DNA of 64,000 bases from contig NZ_FOKT01000004.1 of assembly GCF_900112305.1 (NCBI RefSeq), positions 370,521-434,520 of the forward strand, written 5' to 3'. Under the pieces are notes generated by a model. That model made no database searches. It saw nothing but the letters and a program-made list of their open reading frames with translations, and was not told the DNA's origin. Position numbers and translations under genes: made by a program. Of the stretch, positions 28,691 through 38,403 are shown piece by piece; the stretch's first letter is position 1, and each line of letters opens with the position of its first letter. The stretch is from Microbulbifer thermotolerans. GTDB lineage: Bacteria; Pseudomonadota; Gammaproteobacteria; Pseudomonadales; Cellvibrionaceae.

Positions 28691-28999
28691 TTACAGCAGC
28701 CCGTAGCGTTTCAGCTTTTTGCGCAGGGTGCCGCGGTTCAGGCCCAGCAGCTGCGCGGCCCGGGTCTGGTTGTGGCGCGTGTGTTTCATAACCACTTCCA
28801 GCATAGGCGCTTCTATTTCGGACAGCACCATATCGTAAACGTCGGTGACCATTTGCCCATCCAGGTGGCGGAAATAGTTTTCCATCGCCTGCTCGACGGC
28901 GTCGCGCAGGGATTGCTGCTGCGGCTGCGCCAGTTGAGTCTGTCCCCCGACGGATACCTCTTCGTTGCTAGCATCCGGAATTAGTGCTTCGTTATTCAT
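28691..28999 (-). CDS. fis: DNA-binding protein Fis
   Basis: The 102-residue nucleoid protein activates rRNA and tRNA promoters and shapes DNA. Its C-terminal helix-turn-helix [20 protein letters not shown] is the family signature, and the N-terminal 30 residues are variable. The ATG overlaps the dusB stop by four bases (ATGA), the same dusB-fis pairing as in E. coli. Growth-phase control of the operon is expected by analogy. The window ends with an rRNA promoter region, a likely Fis target. Confidence 0.96.
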   Translation of the reverse strand: MNNEALIPDASNEEVSVGGQTQLAQPQQQSLRDAVEQAMENYFRHLDGQMVTDVYDMVLSEIEAPMLEVVMKHTRHNQTRAAQLLGLNRGTLRKKLKRYGLL

Positions 29000-29988
29000 G
29001 CCGCTTGTGCCCCTCTCGTTATTCGGCGTTCAAACCACTGCTGAACGCTGGCATGTTGTGCTTCTGCGCTATCTAATTTGAAAAAGGTCTTGCGAAAGGA
29101 CTCGCTCCCCGCGAGTGTCTTCAGGTACCAACCCACGTGCTTGCGGGCGATACGGACCCCCATTTCTTCACCGTAGAAACGGTGCAATTCGCCCAAATGG
29201 GCGAGCAAAATGTCCCTGATTTCTGCCAGTGAGGGTTCGGGCAGCCGCTCACCGGTGGCGAGATAGTGGTTTATCTCGCGGAAAATCCAAGGCCGTCCCT
29301 GTGCTGCACGGCCAATCATCACTGCAGCTGCGCCGGTGTAGTCGAGCACATCCCGGGCCCGTTCCGCACTGGCGATGTCACCATTGGCGAAAACTGGAAT
29401 TTTCACCGTGGATACAATCTCGGCAATGGTATCGAATTCGGCTTGGCCGTGGTAGCCACAGGCGCGGGTGCGACCGTGTACCGCCAGTGCGGAGACGCCG
29501 ATGTCTTCGGCCATTTTAGCCACCCGGACCCCGTTGCGAGATGCAGGACACCAGCCCGTGCGGATCTTTAGGGTTACGGGGACAGAGACAGACTGCACTA
29601 CAGCTTGCAGTATGTCCGCGACCAGTTTCTCGTCCCGCAGTAGGGCGGAGCCCGCCGCCTTTTTGCAAACCTTCTTCGCCGGGCAGCCCATGTTGATATC
29701 GATGATCTGAGCGCCGCGCCTGACGTTTTCCCGTGCCGCTTCAGCCATCATATGTGGGTCGCCACCGGCGATCTGCACCGATATTGGCGCCACCTCGCCG
29801 GTGTGCTCCAGGCGGAACCGCGACTTGCGGCTGTTCCACAGGCGGGTATCCGCTGTCACCATCTCCGACACCACCAAGCCCGCACCAAGTTTTCGGCACA
29901 GCTGGCGGAAAGGGCGGTCGGTAACCCCAGCCATAGGAGCCAAAATTACCGGGTTGTCGATAATGTAAGGACCTATGGCGATGGACAC
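28996..29988 (-). CDS. dusB: tRNA-dihydrouridine synthase B
   Basis: The 330-residue FMN-dependent enzyme reduces uridines in the tRNA D-loop. The N-terminus [18 protein letters not shown], the catalytic region [29 protein letters not shown] and FANGDI are present. The start is GTG with GGAG six bases upstream. Gene order zinc-ribbon protein-dusB-fis continues the prmA run. Confidence 0.96.
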   Translation of the reverse strand: MSIAIGPYIIDNPVILAPMAGVTDRPFRQLCRKLGAGLVVSEMVTADTRLWNSRKSRFRLEHTGEVAPISVQIAGGDPHMMAEAARENVRRGAQIIDINMGCPAKKVCKKAAGSALLRDEKLVADILQAVVQSVSVPVTLKIRTGWCPASRNGVRVAKMAEDIGVSALAVHGRTRACGYHGQAEFDTIAEIVSTVKIPVFANGDIASAERARDVLDYTGAAAVMIGRAAQGRPWIFREINHYLATGERLPEPSLAEIRDILLAHLGELHRFYGEEMGVRIARKHVGWYLKTLAGSESFRKTFFKLDSAEAQHASVQQWFERRITRGAQAA

Positions 29989-30206
29989 TGTTGCTCCGCT
30001 CGGGCGTCAGGGGGCTTTCACAAAATCGGGACCAAATCGCTCCCGGCCGGGTAAAAACAGCGGCCTATGATAGCCGCTGCCCTGGCGTTGGCAAAGCGAA
30101 AAAACGCGCAAATTGATTGTGTTGTGCTCGTTTAGCCTGCGGTTTGGTCAATTTTTGCGGGTTCACGCGCCATTTTGTGCTGGTGTTACAGGGCGAGATG
30201 CGGCGC

Positions 30207-31367
30207 TCAAGGGGCAATTTGCAGCTCGTAGTTCACCGCCTCTTTGCCCGGGTCCACGATCTCTATTCCGATGTGGACCGGGCTTCCGCTGGGCATTTGT
30301 CGGCGCCCGGCCAGTTCGCCCTGCAAATAGTCTTCGGGTTCGAAAAGTCGGCTCGCGACTGGTTTGTTCTTCAGGTCCCTGAAGCTCAGTAACAGCCGCG
30401 GAAAGGGCTGATCGAAGGGCGCCGTGTTGAGCAGAATCGCGTCCACCACCAGGGCGCCCTGAATTTGTGCGTGGCTGCGCACCACCAGATTGGAGGTGTG
30501 TATGGCCTGCAGATCCACTTGCGGCGGCAGCTCACAGTCCAGCATTGGACAGACCGCAGCGTAAATGTTTCTCCACGGCTGTCGCTTGCTCAGGCTGTCG
30601 AAGCGGAAATAGGCGACCTGCGCCAGGATGCCGGCGGCGAGCAGCAGTGCCAACAGTGTCCAGAGCCAGCCCGGGACACGTCTTTCGCGGTGTGGAGACC
30701 AGGCGACTTCCAGAGGTGCGGGTTCTATGGCGGAGATCAGCCGCTCGCGCTCGGAGCCTGCGGCAAAATCGTGAGAGGCCGCACTGGCAGAGGTCTCTTT
30801 TGATGTGTTGGGCAGAGGGGTATGCCGCGTTTGTCCACTCAGTGCACTCCGGGGGGGCTTCCGCTCTTCCCGGTTTGTTGGCGGTGGGGTGGAGTCAGGC
30901 TTTTGCGGCGCTTGGGGGATTTCATTTGCCCATGGGGTGTCATCCCAATCGTCGTCCAGCAGAACTTCGTTGTCGTCGTCTTCTTCGTCGCCGTCTTCCT
31001 GTATCGCACTCGGCGCGGCGGCGATTTCCTGCCATTGGCTATCGCCAAAGGCGTCGTCGATCAGTGGTTGTTCGTCCTCTTCGCGCACCGCGCTCGGGGG
31101 CGGCGGGGTTTTGTCGGTGGGCGCTGTCGTCTCTTCTTCATCCTCCAGATCCATATCGTCGTGAATCAGGATGTCGTCGTCCTCAAGCAGCGCCTCCAGG
31201 CGTTTGTGTTCAGAGGGAGCGCCTTCGTCGAAGACAATGTTCTCGTCGGCGCGGAATACCTGCAGGCAAGAGCCGCAACGCACTGCGCCGCGGGCTGCGC
31301 GCAGTTGCTGCTCATTGACGTGAAACGGTGTGCTGCAATGGGGGCAGCGGGTAACCAGTTGCGACAT
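30207..31367 (-). CDS. Zinc-ribbon membrane protein with DUF3426 domain
   Basis: A 386-residue protein of unknown function. The N-terminus carries a zinc finger with Cys8/Cys11 (CPHC) and Cys31/Cys34 (CGSC), of the MJ0042/YxxxC-type finger class. Residues 45-150 are very acidic and rich in Asp/Glu and Pro. One membrane helix at about 231-255 (GWLWTLLALLLAAGILAQVA) precedes a C-terminal DUF3426 domain. So the finger faces the cytoplasm and DUF3426 the periplasm (inferred). The start at 31367 fits the family; the frame runs 23 codons upstream into non-coding sequence. It normally follows prmA directly; here a 213-bp element lies between. Confidence 0.85.
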   Translation of the reverse strand: MSQLVTRCPHCSTPFHVNEQQLRAARGAVRCGSCLQVFRADENIVFDEGAPSEHKRLEALLEDDDILIHDDMDLEDEEETTAPTDKTPPPPSAVREEDEQPLIDDAFGDSQWQEIAAAPSAIQEDGDEEDDDNEVLLDDDWDDTPWANEIPQAPQKPDSTPPPTNREERKPPRSALSGQTRHTPLPNTSKETSASAASHDFAAGSERERLISAIEPAPLEVAWSPHRERRVPGWLWTLLALLLAAGILAQVAYFRFDSLSKRQPWRNIYAAVCPMLDCELPPQVDLQAIHTSNLVVRSHAQIQGALVVDAILLNTAPFDQPFPRLLLSFRDLKNKPVASRLFEPEDYLQGELAGRRQMPSGSPVHIGIEIVDPGKEAVNYELQIAP

Positions 31368-31446
31368 GCGAGTTGCGTAATTTTTATCGGGGCGCCAAGT
31401 GTAGCAGCAGGTTGCGTGACGGCGAACCTTGTTCACCTTGTGTTAG

Positions 31447-31659
31447 GGAGACTCTGATTCATTGGCTCCTGGACGACAAAGAGACCTATCACCCAAATGA
31501 GAAGCTCAGGTGGTGGGATGGATATTTCGAAACCGTCGGATACAAGGACGTATCCGGCGGAGCTACAGGGAAGTACTCGTGCGTTTTCGAAATATCCATC
31601 CCATTACCTGAGCGCCCCGGAACCAACGACTGTGCTCAGGTGAATTCATCAGAGGCTCC
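31447..31659. mobile_element. MITE-like element, copy A (213 bp)
   Basis: The ends are inverted repeats (GGAGACTCTGATT and the complement of AATTCATCAGAGGCTCC) and the element is flanked on both sides by TTAG, a 4-bp target duplication (31443-31446 and 31660-31663). Inside, a GCTCAGG...GATATTTCGAAA arm is mirrored by TTTCGAAATATCC...CTGAGC. It has no transposase gene. It sits between prmA and the zinc-ribbon gene, within what is otherwise an operon, and may affect read-through. Copies B (40951) and C (51278) are close relatives; this copy has the most divergent ends. Confidence 0.85.
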
Positions 31660-31707
31660 TTAGGCGCCCGCGAGCCCGTAGCAGCGCTTGTACCGATTTA
31701 TCGGTGC

Positions 31708-32589
31708 CTAGCGTACGCGGGTGCCGCTGAGGCGCACCCAGTCTTCATGTAGCCCGTCCGCGTCGAAGTCGATCCACTCCCGGTAGGCCGCTTTAACCTG
31801 GTCCGCCTGAGAAGAAAGTATGCCGGACAGGCAGATGCGTCCCCCTATGCGGGTCAATTCGCTCAGTTGCGGCGCCAGTTCCACCAGCGGACCGGCGAGA
31901 ATGTTGGCTAGTACTATGTCGGCCTTTTCCCGCGGCAGTTGCTCCGGCAGATAGACCGGAAAGCGGGCGGGGTCTATGCCGTTGCGCTCGGCGTTGTCGC
32001 GGCTGGCGATTAGGGCTTGCGGGTCTATGTCGGTGCCCGAGGCGCGCGCTGCACCGAGCAGTATGGCGCCTATACCCAGGATGCCGGAGCCGCAGCCGAA
32101 GTCGATGACGTTTTTGCCGGTCAGGTTTTCCTGTCCCAGCCACTGCAGGCACAGAAAGGTGGTGGGGTGGGTGCCGGTACCGAAAGCGAGCCCCGGGTCG
32201 AGCAACAGGTTGACGGCTTCGGGCTCCGGCGGTTCACACCAGCTGGGACAGATCCACAGTTTGTCCCCGCAGCGGATCGGCTTGTAATGGGACATCCACT
32301 CCCGTTCCCAGTCTTTGTCCTCCAGCTGTTCCCAGCGGGCGTTGGGCAGCAGCTCACACAAGTAGGCGGCGGCCTTGGCTTCGGTCACGGCGGTATCTAC
32401 TTCCGCGTCGAAGAGGCCGGTGACCCGGGTGTGGTCCCACAGCGGCACTTCGCCGAGGCCGGGCTCCAGGATCGGTTGGTCGGCGTTGTCCTGCAGCGTG
32501 ACGGACACCGCGCCGGCGAAAAGCAGCGCTTCCTCGATTTTTTCAGCGTGTTCGCGATCGGTATCTACACGGAGTTGGAGCCAGGGCAT
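31708..32589 (-). CDS. prmA: Ribosomal protein L11 methyltransferase
   Basis: The 293-residue PrmA trimethylates ribosomal protein L11. The N-terminal substrate-binding domain starts MPWLQLRVDTDREHAEKIEE. The SAM-binding motif VIDFGCGSGILGIGA and the catalytic-region LANILAGPL are present, as is the GLAFGTGTHPTT block typical of PrmA. It follows accC by 78 bases on the minus strand. Confidence 0.96.
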   Translation of the reverse strand: MPWLQLRVDTDREHAEKIEEALLFAGAVSVTLQDNADQPILEPGLGEVPLWDHTRVTGLFDAEVDTAVTEAKAAAYLCELLPNARWEQLEDKDWEREWMSHYKPIRCGDKLWICPSWCEPPEPEAVNLLLDPGLAFGTGTHPTTFLCLQWLGQENLTGKNVIDFGCGSGILGIGAILLGAARASGTDIDPQALIASRDNAERNGIDPARFPVYLPEQLPREKADIVLANILAGPLVELAPQLSELTRIGGRICLSGILSSQADQVKAAYREWIDFDADGLHEDWVRLSGTRVR

Positions 32590-32667
32590 GGTAATTCAGT
32601 GGTGAAGGTTGGTTGTGGGTGTCATCGGAACAGGGGCCGGATATTCCTTTCCGGCCCCGCGGCGGAG

Positions 32668-34008
32668 CTATAGCTCCAGTTTTTTCTCGAGATAGTGGAT
32701 GTTGACTCCACCCTGGGCGAAGGCCTCGTCGCGCACCAGTTCTTCCTGTAGCGGAATATTGGTTTTGATGCCGTCGACAATCAGTTCCGACAGGGCCACA
32801 CGCATACGCGCTAGGGCCTCTTGGCGGTCCTCGCCGTGGGTGATGATCTTGGCGATCATGGAATCGTAATTGGCCGGTACTGTGTAACCGGAGTAAAGGT
32901 GTGAGTCGACCCGTACACCCAGTCCACCGGGGGTATGGAAGTTGTTGACCTTGCCGGGGCAGGGGAAGAAGGTCTTCGGGTCTTCGGCGTTGATCCTGCA
33001 CTCAAAAGCGTGGCCCCGGATCGAGATATCCTCTTGCCGGATAGAGAGCTTTTCGCCCGCGCAGACGCGGATTTGTTCTTTAATCAGGTCGACACCGGTG
33101 ACCATCTCCGTGACCGGGTGCTCCACCTGGATGCGGGTGTTCATTTCAATGAAGTAGAAACGCCCGTCCTCGTAAAGGAATTCGAAGGTGCCCGCGCCGC
33201 GATAGCCGATGTCGATGCAGGCCTGTACGCATGATTCCTGTACCTGGCTGCGCACCTCGTCGGGGATGCCAGGGGCTGGCGCCTCCTCCAGAACCTTCTG
33301 GTGGCGCCGCTGCAGGGAGCAGTCGCGGTCACCCAGATGGATGGCGTTGCCTTGGCCGTCGGACAACACTTGGATCTCCACGTGGCGTGGGTTCTGCAGG
33401 AATTTCTCCATGTACACTGTGCCGTCGCCGAAGGCGGCCTCGGCCTCGGAGCGGGTGACGGAAATGGCGTTCAGAAGGGCTGCCTCTGTGTGTACCACGC
33501 GCATGCCGCGCCCGCCACCACCGGCGGCGGCCTTGATGATGACCGGGTAGCCGATCTCGCGGGCGATTGCCAGGCAGCGTTCGCCGTTATCCGGCAGCGG
33601 TCCGTTGGAGCCGGGCACCGTGGGAACTCCGGCCTTTTTCATGGCTGCGATGGCGGAAACCTTGTCTCCCATGAGCCGGATCACATCGGGGTCGGGGCCG
33701 ATAAACGTAAAGCCGCTCTTTTGCACCTGTTCGGCGAAATCGGCGTTTTCCGCCAGAAAGCCGTAGCCGGGGTGCACCGCCTGGGCATCTGTGATTTCCA
33801 TTGCGGCGATGATTGAGGGGATGTTCAGGTAGCTCTGGGGCGAAGGATTGGGGCCCACGCACACAGACTCGTCGGCGAGGCGCACGTGTTTCAGGTCGCG
33901 GTCTACCTGGGAGTGAACGGCCACGGTGGCGATGCCCATCTCCTTGCAGGCGCGCAGTATGCGCAGCGCGATTTCGCCCCGGTTGGCGATCAGTACTTTT
34001 TCAAACAT
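32668..34008 (-). CDS. accC: Acetyl-CoA carboxylase, biotin carboxylase subunit
   Basis: The 446-residue AccC carboxylates the biotin on AccB using ATP and bicarbonate, the first step of fatty-acid synthesis. [20 protein letters not shown] opens the biotin-carboxylase N-domain. The ATP-grasp glycine loop [14 protein letters not shown], the [20 protein letters not shown] block and [14 protein letters not shown] are intact. It is 15 bases downstream of accB in the accB-accC operon. Confidence 0.97.
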   Translation of the reverse strand: MFEKVLIANRGEIALRILRACKEMGIATVAVHSQVDRDLKHVRLADESVCVGPNPSPQSYLNIPSIIAAMEITDAQAVHPGYGFLAENADFAEQVQKSGFTFIGPDPDVIRLMGDKVSAIAAMKKAGVPTVPGSNGPLPDNGERCLAIAREIGYPVIIKAAAGGGGRGMRVVHTEAALLNAISVTRSEAEAAFGDGTVYMEKFLQNPRHVEIQVLSDGQGNAIHLGDRDCSLQRRHQKVLEEAPAPGIPDEVRSQVQESCVQACIDIGYRGAGTFEFLYEDGRFYFIEMNTRIQVEHPVTEMVTGVDLIKEQIRVCAGEKLSIRQEDISIRGHAFECRINAEDPKTFFPCPGKVNNFHTPGGLGVRVDSHLYSGYTVPANYDSMIAKIITHGEDRQEALARMRVALSELIVDGIKTNIPLQEELVRDEAFAQGGVNIHYLEKKLEL

Positions 34009-34023
34009 GCCGATTCACCCCGC

Positions 34024-34482
34024 TCAGACGATGGTCACGAGCGGCTGGTCGAACTCTACCGGCTGACCGTTTTCCACCAGAATGGCTTCGATGGTTCCGG
34101 CCTTGTCGGCTTCGATCTGGTTCATCATCTTCATCGCTTCGACGATGCAGATCACGTCTCCCACTTTCACCTGCTGGCCGACCTTCACGAAAGGCTCGGC
34201 GCCGGGGCTGGGGGCGGCGTAGAAAGTGCCGACCATCGGCGATTTGACCACGTGGCCAGTGATTGCCGGTGCTTCTTCTTGGGTTTCAGCGGCTGCCGGC
34301 GCTGGAGTCGGTGCGGGCGCGGCGGCAGGGGCCGCGGGCGCCGCGTAAACGGGAGCCGCCTGGGGGGCACCGCTGACACCGCGGCTGATGCGCACGGACT
34401 CTTCTCCTTCCTTGATTTCCAGCTCGCCGATATCCGATTCCTCGAGCAGTTCAATCAGTTTTTTAATCTTGCGGATATCCAT
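34024..34482 (-). CDS. accB: Biotin carboxyl carrier protein of acetyl-CoA carboxylase
   Basis: The 152-residue BCCP. The N-terminus [20 protein letters not shown] interacts with AccC in known complexes. An Ala/Pro-rich flexible linker (about 43-73) leads to the biotinyl domain with [12 protein letters not shown], whose Lys is biotinylated. The start at 34482 follows the family; a GTG three codons earlier is in frame. aroQ lies 25 bases upstream and is probably co-transcribed. Confidence 0.97.
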   Translation of the reverse strand: MDIRKIKKLIELLEESDIGELEIKEGEESVRISRGVSGAPQAAPVYAAPAAPAAAPAPTPAPAAAETQEEAPAITGHVVKSPMVGTFYAAPSPGAEPFVKVGQQVKVGDVICIVEAMKMMNQIEADKAGTIEAILVENGQPVEFDQPLVTIV

Positions 34483-34507
34483 AATGTTCACTCACAGTGT
34501 TGGTTCG

Positions 34508-34957
34508 CTATTTGGTCGTTGTGTCCAGTTGAAAAATGGCTGCCTGCAGGGCCAGGGTGTAACTGTGCGCGCCGAAGCCGCACACGACCCCGCGGGCCAG
34601 ATCGGAAAAATAGGAGTGGCGGCGGAATTCCTCTCTCGCATGGGGGTTGGACAGGTGCAGCTCGATAAACGGTATGGCCACAGCCGCCAGTGCGTCGCGC
34701 AGCGCTACGCTGGTATGGGTAAACGCTGCCGGGTTGATCACGATAAAATCCACGCCCTCGTCCCGGGCTGTATGTATGCGCTCGATCAGCGCCGCTTCGC
34801 TATTGCTTTGCAGCGTCTGCAGCTGGTGGCCGGCAGCTTCGCACTGGAGGCGCGCCGCCTCGTTGATCTGCGCCAGGGTGGTGGCACCGTAGATTTCCGG
34901 CTCACGCGTACCGAGCAAGTTGAGATTGGGGCCGTGCAGCAGGAGAAGTTTTGCCAT
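34508..34957 (-). CDS. aroQ: Type II 3-dehydroquinate dehydratase
   Basis: The 149-residue dodecameric enzyme of the shikimate pathway. [19 protein letters not shown] contains the catalytic Tyr; [17 protein letters not shown] and [14 protein letters not shown] carry the catalytic His and Arg. It heads the aroQ-accB-accC-prmA run. The 260 bases upstream, before dsbD, hold the likely operon promoter, but I could not pick a convincing -10/-35 pair. Confidence 0.97.
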   Translation of the reverse strand: MAKLLLLHGPNLNLLGTREPEIYGATTLAQINEAARLQCEAAGHQLQTLQSNSEAALIERIHTARDEGVDFIVINPAAFTHTSVALRDALAAVAIPFIELHLSNPHAREEFRRHSYFSDLARGVVCGFGAHSYTLALQAAIFQLDTTTK

Positions 34958-35217
34958 GGAATGCTCTCAAAAAGGCGCAAAACAGTTAGAAAAAACCGGT
35001 GAAAATCTACAATCTTGCGGAAAAACTAAAGATTGCGGATTGTGTGCCCGACAGCCGGGGTGAGTGTGCCGCAAAAGTGACTCTATGTCCATGCCTGCGG
35101 CACAGCTTGCTGAAGTTAGCCGCATTTCGGCGGCTTTTCACTGATATTCAGCGCAGAAATATTGCGTTTGTCCTTTTTGCCGGTGGGTCTGGCTACAGTG
35201 GCGCACTTCTGCCCTGC

Positions 35218-37014
35218 TCAACGCATGGAAGTGCCGAGCCCACCTTCGGCGGCCGACTGCAGTTCCGCCAGCAGGCCCTCGCGGGTCAGGATCTGCGGCA
35301 GGACTTTTGCCTCGCCTCCACCGGCGGGGAAGAGCAGGTAGAGGGGGACACTGGTGCGGCCGTATTTGGCCAGCAATTCGCTGATTTGTGGATCTTGGTT
35401 GGTCCAGTCGCCTTTCAGTGCCACTACCCCCAGTTGCTCCACCGCCGTGACGATTTCGTCGCTGGATAACACCACCTTTTCGTTGGCCAGGCAGGTGATG
35501 CACCAGGCGGCGGTCATATTGGCCAGCACCGGGCGTCCTTGGCTGCGCGCTTCTTCCAGTCGTTCGGGCGAATAGGGCTGCCAGTAGCCGCTGGCGGTTT
35601 CCGAAGAGGCTTCCACTGTATTCAGTTGCGGCAGAAGACCGACAGCAAAAGCCAGTGCCAGCAGAGCTACCGCGCTTTTACCCCAGCGCCATTTGCTGCC
35701 GGCTTCAAGCGCGTGGGGCCATATCCACAGGGCAAAGGCGATGGCCACTGCGCCGGCCAGGACCAGCGCCACGCCGTCGCTGCCGCTCTGGCGACCCAAC
35801 ACCCACAATAGCCACACGGCGGTCAGGTACATCGGGAAGGCGAGGAGTTGTTTTAACTTGTCCATCCAGGGGCCCGGGCGCGGCAGGCGATCCGCCAGGG
35901 CCGGAATATAGGTCAGCAACAGAAAGGGTGCCGCCATGCCGGCGCCCAGCGCGGCGAAGACCGCCAGCGCCACCGCCGCCGGTTGAGTGACCGCGAAGCC
36001 CAGTGCGGATCCCATCAGCGGTGCCGTGCAGGGACTCGCCACCAGGGTTGCCAGAGCGCCTGTGGCGAAGGAGCCACGCAGCCCGGGGTGTGCGCTGACG
36101 CCGCTGCCGAGTCCCATCAGGCGGGTGCCGAACGCGGTCAGGCCGGAGAGGCTGAGCCCCATGGTGAAAAACAGGTAGGCCAGGGCTGCCACCAGCCAGG
36201 GGGACTGCAGCTGGAAGCCCCAGCCGACAGCTTCGCCGCCCGCGCGCAGGGTCAGCATCAGTGCCGCGATCAACACAAAGCTCACTACCACGCCAATACT
36301 GTAGGCCCAGCCGTGCAGGCGCCGCTGGCCCGCCTGTTGCGAGGTCTGGCTGATTGCCAGCAGCTTGATCGAAAGTACCGGAAAGACGCAGGGCATCAGA
36401 TTCAGCAGTAGTCCCCCGGCAAAGGCCAGCACCACCGCCAGGGCCAGGGTCATGTCGGTATTGGTGTCCGTACCGCTTGAGGGGGGAATGCTGCTTCGTG
36501 CGGTGGGGGCTGTGACCGGTGTGGCGCTCGCTTTTGTAGGATCTAGCTCAAAGTGGCGCACCTGGGGTGGATAGCAGAGACCGGCGTCGGCACAGCCTTG
36601 GTAGTGGATTTCCAATTGCAGTGGGCCAGCGCTCTGCACCGCCAGGGGAATTTCCAGCTGCAGCCGGTAGACCTCTGTTTCCTTCTCGAAGTAGTCGTCC
36701 CAGATGACTTCGCCCTCGGGCAGGGTCAGGGGCAGTTCTTTCTTGGTGCCGCCGTCAATGTGATACAAGGCCAGCTTGTCCCGGTAGAGGTAGTAGCCTG
36801 GCGCTATTTGGAAGATGGTGCTGATGTTGTCGCCGGAGAAGAGGAAGTCCTGCTGGTAGGCTTGGTCAACCGGGAGGAACTCTGCGTCACTCGCGGCCAG
36901 GGAGGCAAAAGGGGAATCCGACGCCAATGTGCTGCTCCCTGTGCCGAAAGCCAGCGTTAGGACTGTCAGCAAGGGGAGGAAAATTTTGGAGAAGCGCTTG
37001 GTTATCACAGTCAT
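35218..37014 (-). CDS. dsbD: Thiol:disulfide interchange protein DsbD
   Basis: A 598-residue protein that carries electrons from cytoplasmic thioredoxin to the periplasm. A signal peptide (LTVLTLAFGTGSSTLA) is followed by the alpha domain with GCADAGLCYPP. The eight-helix beta domain contains MPCVFPVLSIK and ASPCTAPLMGS, and the C-terminal thioredoxin-like gamma domain has the CxxC AAWCITCLANE. It probably keeps copper proteins or cytochrome c factors reduced; a PCu(A)C copper chaperone gene lies nearby on the other strand. Confidence 0.95.
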   Translation of the reverse strand: MTVITKRFSKIFLPLLTVLTLAFGTGSSTLASDSPFASLAASDAEFLPVDQAYQQDFLFSGDNISTIFQIAPGYYLYRDKLALYHIDGGTKKELPLTLPEGEVIWDDYFEKETEVYRLQLEIPLAVQSAGPLQLEIHYQGCADAGLCYPPQVRHFELDPTKASATPVTAPTARSSIPPSSGTDTNTDMTLALAVVLAFAGGLLLNLMPCVFPVLSIKLLAISQTSQQAGQRRLHGWAYSIGVVVSFVLIAALMLTLRAGGEAVGWGFQLQSPWLVAALAYLFFTMGLSLSGLTAFGTRLMGLGSGVSAHPGLRGSFATGALATLVASPCTAPLMGSALGFAVTQPAAVALAVFAALGAGMAAPFLLLTYIPALADRLPRPGPWMDKLKQLLAFPMYLTAVWLLWVLGRQSGSDGVALVLAGAVAIAFALWIWPHALEAGSKWRWGKSAVALLALAFAVGLLPQLNTVEASSETASGYWQPYSPERLEEARSQGRPVLANMTAAWCITCLANEKVVLSSDEIVTAVEQLGVVALKGDWTNQDPQISELLAKYGRTSVPLYLLFPAGGGEAKVLPQILTREGLLAELQSAAEGGLGTSMR

Positions 37015-37028
37015 CGGAGTAAAAATTC

Positions 37029-37034
37029 ATTATA
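37029..37034 (-). promoter_or_regulatory. Possible -10 box of dsbD
   Basis: A consensus TATAAT on the minus strand lies 14 bases before the dsbD ATG, preceded by AGAC. No good -35 is seen, and the short distance would leave almost no leader. Confidence 0.3.
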
Positions 37035-37134
37035 GTCTGACGAGAGCCTTTGACTGACGCCGTCGGCAGGGGTTCGGTCGAGCCGGCAGTATAGCGACGG
37101 CGGTGTCGCAAAAAAACAACAGTTGGGGGTTGGC

Positions 37135-37863
37135 TTGTCGTCAATTGACCGTCTTCGCACTTTTAGTTTGTTGTTGGTCCTGTATTTGGGGGGCTGTGTA
37201 ACCACCAGGCCGCCGATACCATCACCGCGCGCGATACCTTTGCCGGAACCAGAGCCGACAGCACCCTCGCCGGAGGAAATACGCAGGCGCAATGTTGAGT
37301 TCTTTCTCGATCGCGCCGAAGAGGCCCTGCACCAGGGGCTTTTGATTTATCCCGCAGGCGCCAGCGCATATGACTATTATCTGCGCGCAAGGCAATTGGA
37401 TCCGGATAACCGCCGTGCCGCCGGGGGTATACAAGCCATAGTGATCGAATTCGTCGAGCGGGCCCGCAATGCGCTGCGCAAGAGGTCTTTCGGGGAAGTG
37501 AACACCTATTTAAGCCGCGCCGAAGAACTGGCACCGGGCAATCCACTGGTGATGGAGGTGCGTGCACAGTTGGCGCGAGAGCTCAGTCGCGCGCGCCAGG
37601 ATCTGCCCCAGGGCGAGAGCTTGGAACTACCGGTCGGGCAACTGGATGCAAAGTCGGACGCAGTGGTGGCTTTGTTGCACCGCGCCGCGGAGCGCATCCG
37701 CAATGATGGATTGCGGGTGATTATCGTGGCACGCACCGATGCAGAGGGGCGCTGGATCTATCAACAATTGCGCGAGGCAGTGCCCGGCTACCGTGTGCGG
37801 GGGGATATCAAGCTGGGCAGCCCGCCGCGGTTGCTACTGCAACTTGGTGGAAATACGGAATGA
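37135..37863 (+). CDS. Hypothetical lipoprotein with TPR-like helices
   Basis: A 242-residue exported protein. The lipobox YLGGC at about residues 17-21 marks a lipoprotein; a Pro-rich linker follows. Residues 45-170 are helical with repeats reminiscent of TPRs (ALHQGLLIYPAGASAYDYYL and ARNALRKRSFGEVNTYLSRA). The C-terminal ~65 residues form a separate small domain. I chose the TTG at 37135 because GGGGG lies six bases before it; a TTG four codons earlier is in frame. I do not recognise a named family. It is followed by a PCu(A)C gene after 19 bases, so the two are probably one transcript. Confidence 0.75.
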   Translation: MSSIDRLRTFSLLLVLYLGGCVTTRPPIPSPRAIPLPEPEPTAPSPEEIRRRNVEFFLDRAEEALHQGLLIYPAGASAYDYYLRARQLDPDNRRAAGGIQAIVIEFVERARNALRKRSFGEVNTYLSRAEELAPGNPLVMEVRAQLARELSRARQDLPQGESLELPVGQLDAKSDAVVALLHRAAERIRNDGLRVIIVARTDAEGRWIYQQLREAVPGYRVRGDIKLGSPPRLLLQLGGNTE

Positions 37864-37882
37864 AATCTGGCAGGAGGCGATG

Positions 37883-38338
37883 ATGCGAGGAGTGCACATT
37901 TTTCTGTATACCGTGTTTTTTTTGGGCATTGGCGCGTCGGTCTGGGCGCAAACTGTGCGGGTGCAAGGCTACGCCCGTGAAACTTTGCCGGGCGCGGCGA
38001 TGACCGCGGCCTACCTCTCTTTCCACAACGAGGGCACTGGCGACATGCAATTGCAGTCCGTTGAACTGCCGGATATTGATGGTGCCATGGTGGAGCTGCA
38101 TACAACTGTGGACGACGACGGTGTCAGCCGCATGCGTCCTCTGGCTTCACTAGTGATTCCCGCCGGTGGCGAAGTGCGTATGGCCCCCGGTGGTACGCAC
38201 CTGATGTTGCACGGTGTCAAGTTGCGGGCCGGTGAACAATTGCAATTGCGCTTGCACTTTGCCAGCGGCGCGGTACTGGAGGTAGAAGTGCCGGTGCGCG
38301 CTCTGCCAGTGGCTGCGCAGCACCATCACCACCACTGA
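37883..38338 (+). CDS. PCu(A)C-type periplasmic copper chaperone with His tail
   Basis: A 151-residue protein with a signal peptide ending near ASVWAQ. The copper motif of the family, H-M...H-M, is present: VELHTTVDDDGVSRMRPL supplies His and Met, and GGTHLMLHGV the second His and Met. PCu(A)C proteins deliver Cu(I) to cytochrome c oxidase. The C-terminus ends in QHHHHH, an extra metal-binding tail. Two ATGs lie in tandem; the second (37883) is better spaced from GGAGG. Neighbours are lipoproteins, and dsbD is divergent. Confidence 0.9.
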   Translation: MRGVHIFLYTVFFLGIGASVWAQTVRVQGYARETLPGAAMTAAYLSFHNEGTGDMQLQSVELPDIDGAMVELHTTVDDDGVSRMRPLASLVIPAGGEVRMAPGGTHLMLHGVKLRAGEQLQLRLHFASGAVLEVEVPVRALPVAAQHHHHH

Positions 38339-38403
38339 ACTTTTACCGCTGACCGGGTACGAATTGAAGCGAAAAAACGCGTGAAAAAACGCAGGAGGAT
38401 TTG

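Noticed and set aside
31373..31663. 96-codon frame across MITE copy A
   Set aside because: It reads through the palindromic element; the other copies do not keep the frame open.
37739..37882. In-frame upstream extension of the copper chaperone gene
   Set aside because: It overlaps the preceding lipoprotein gene in another register and would bury the signal peptide.
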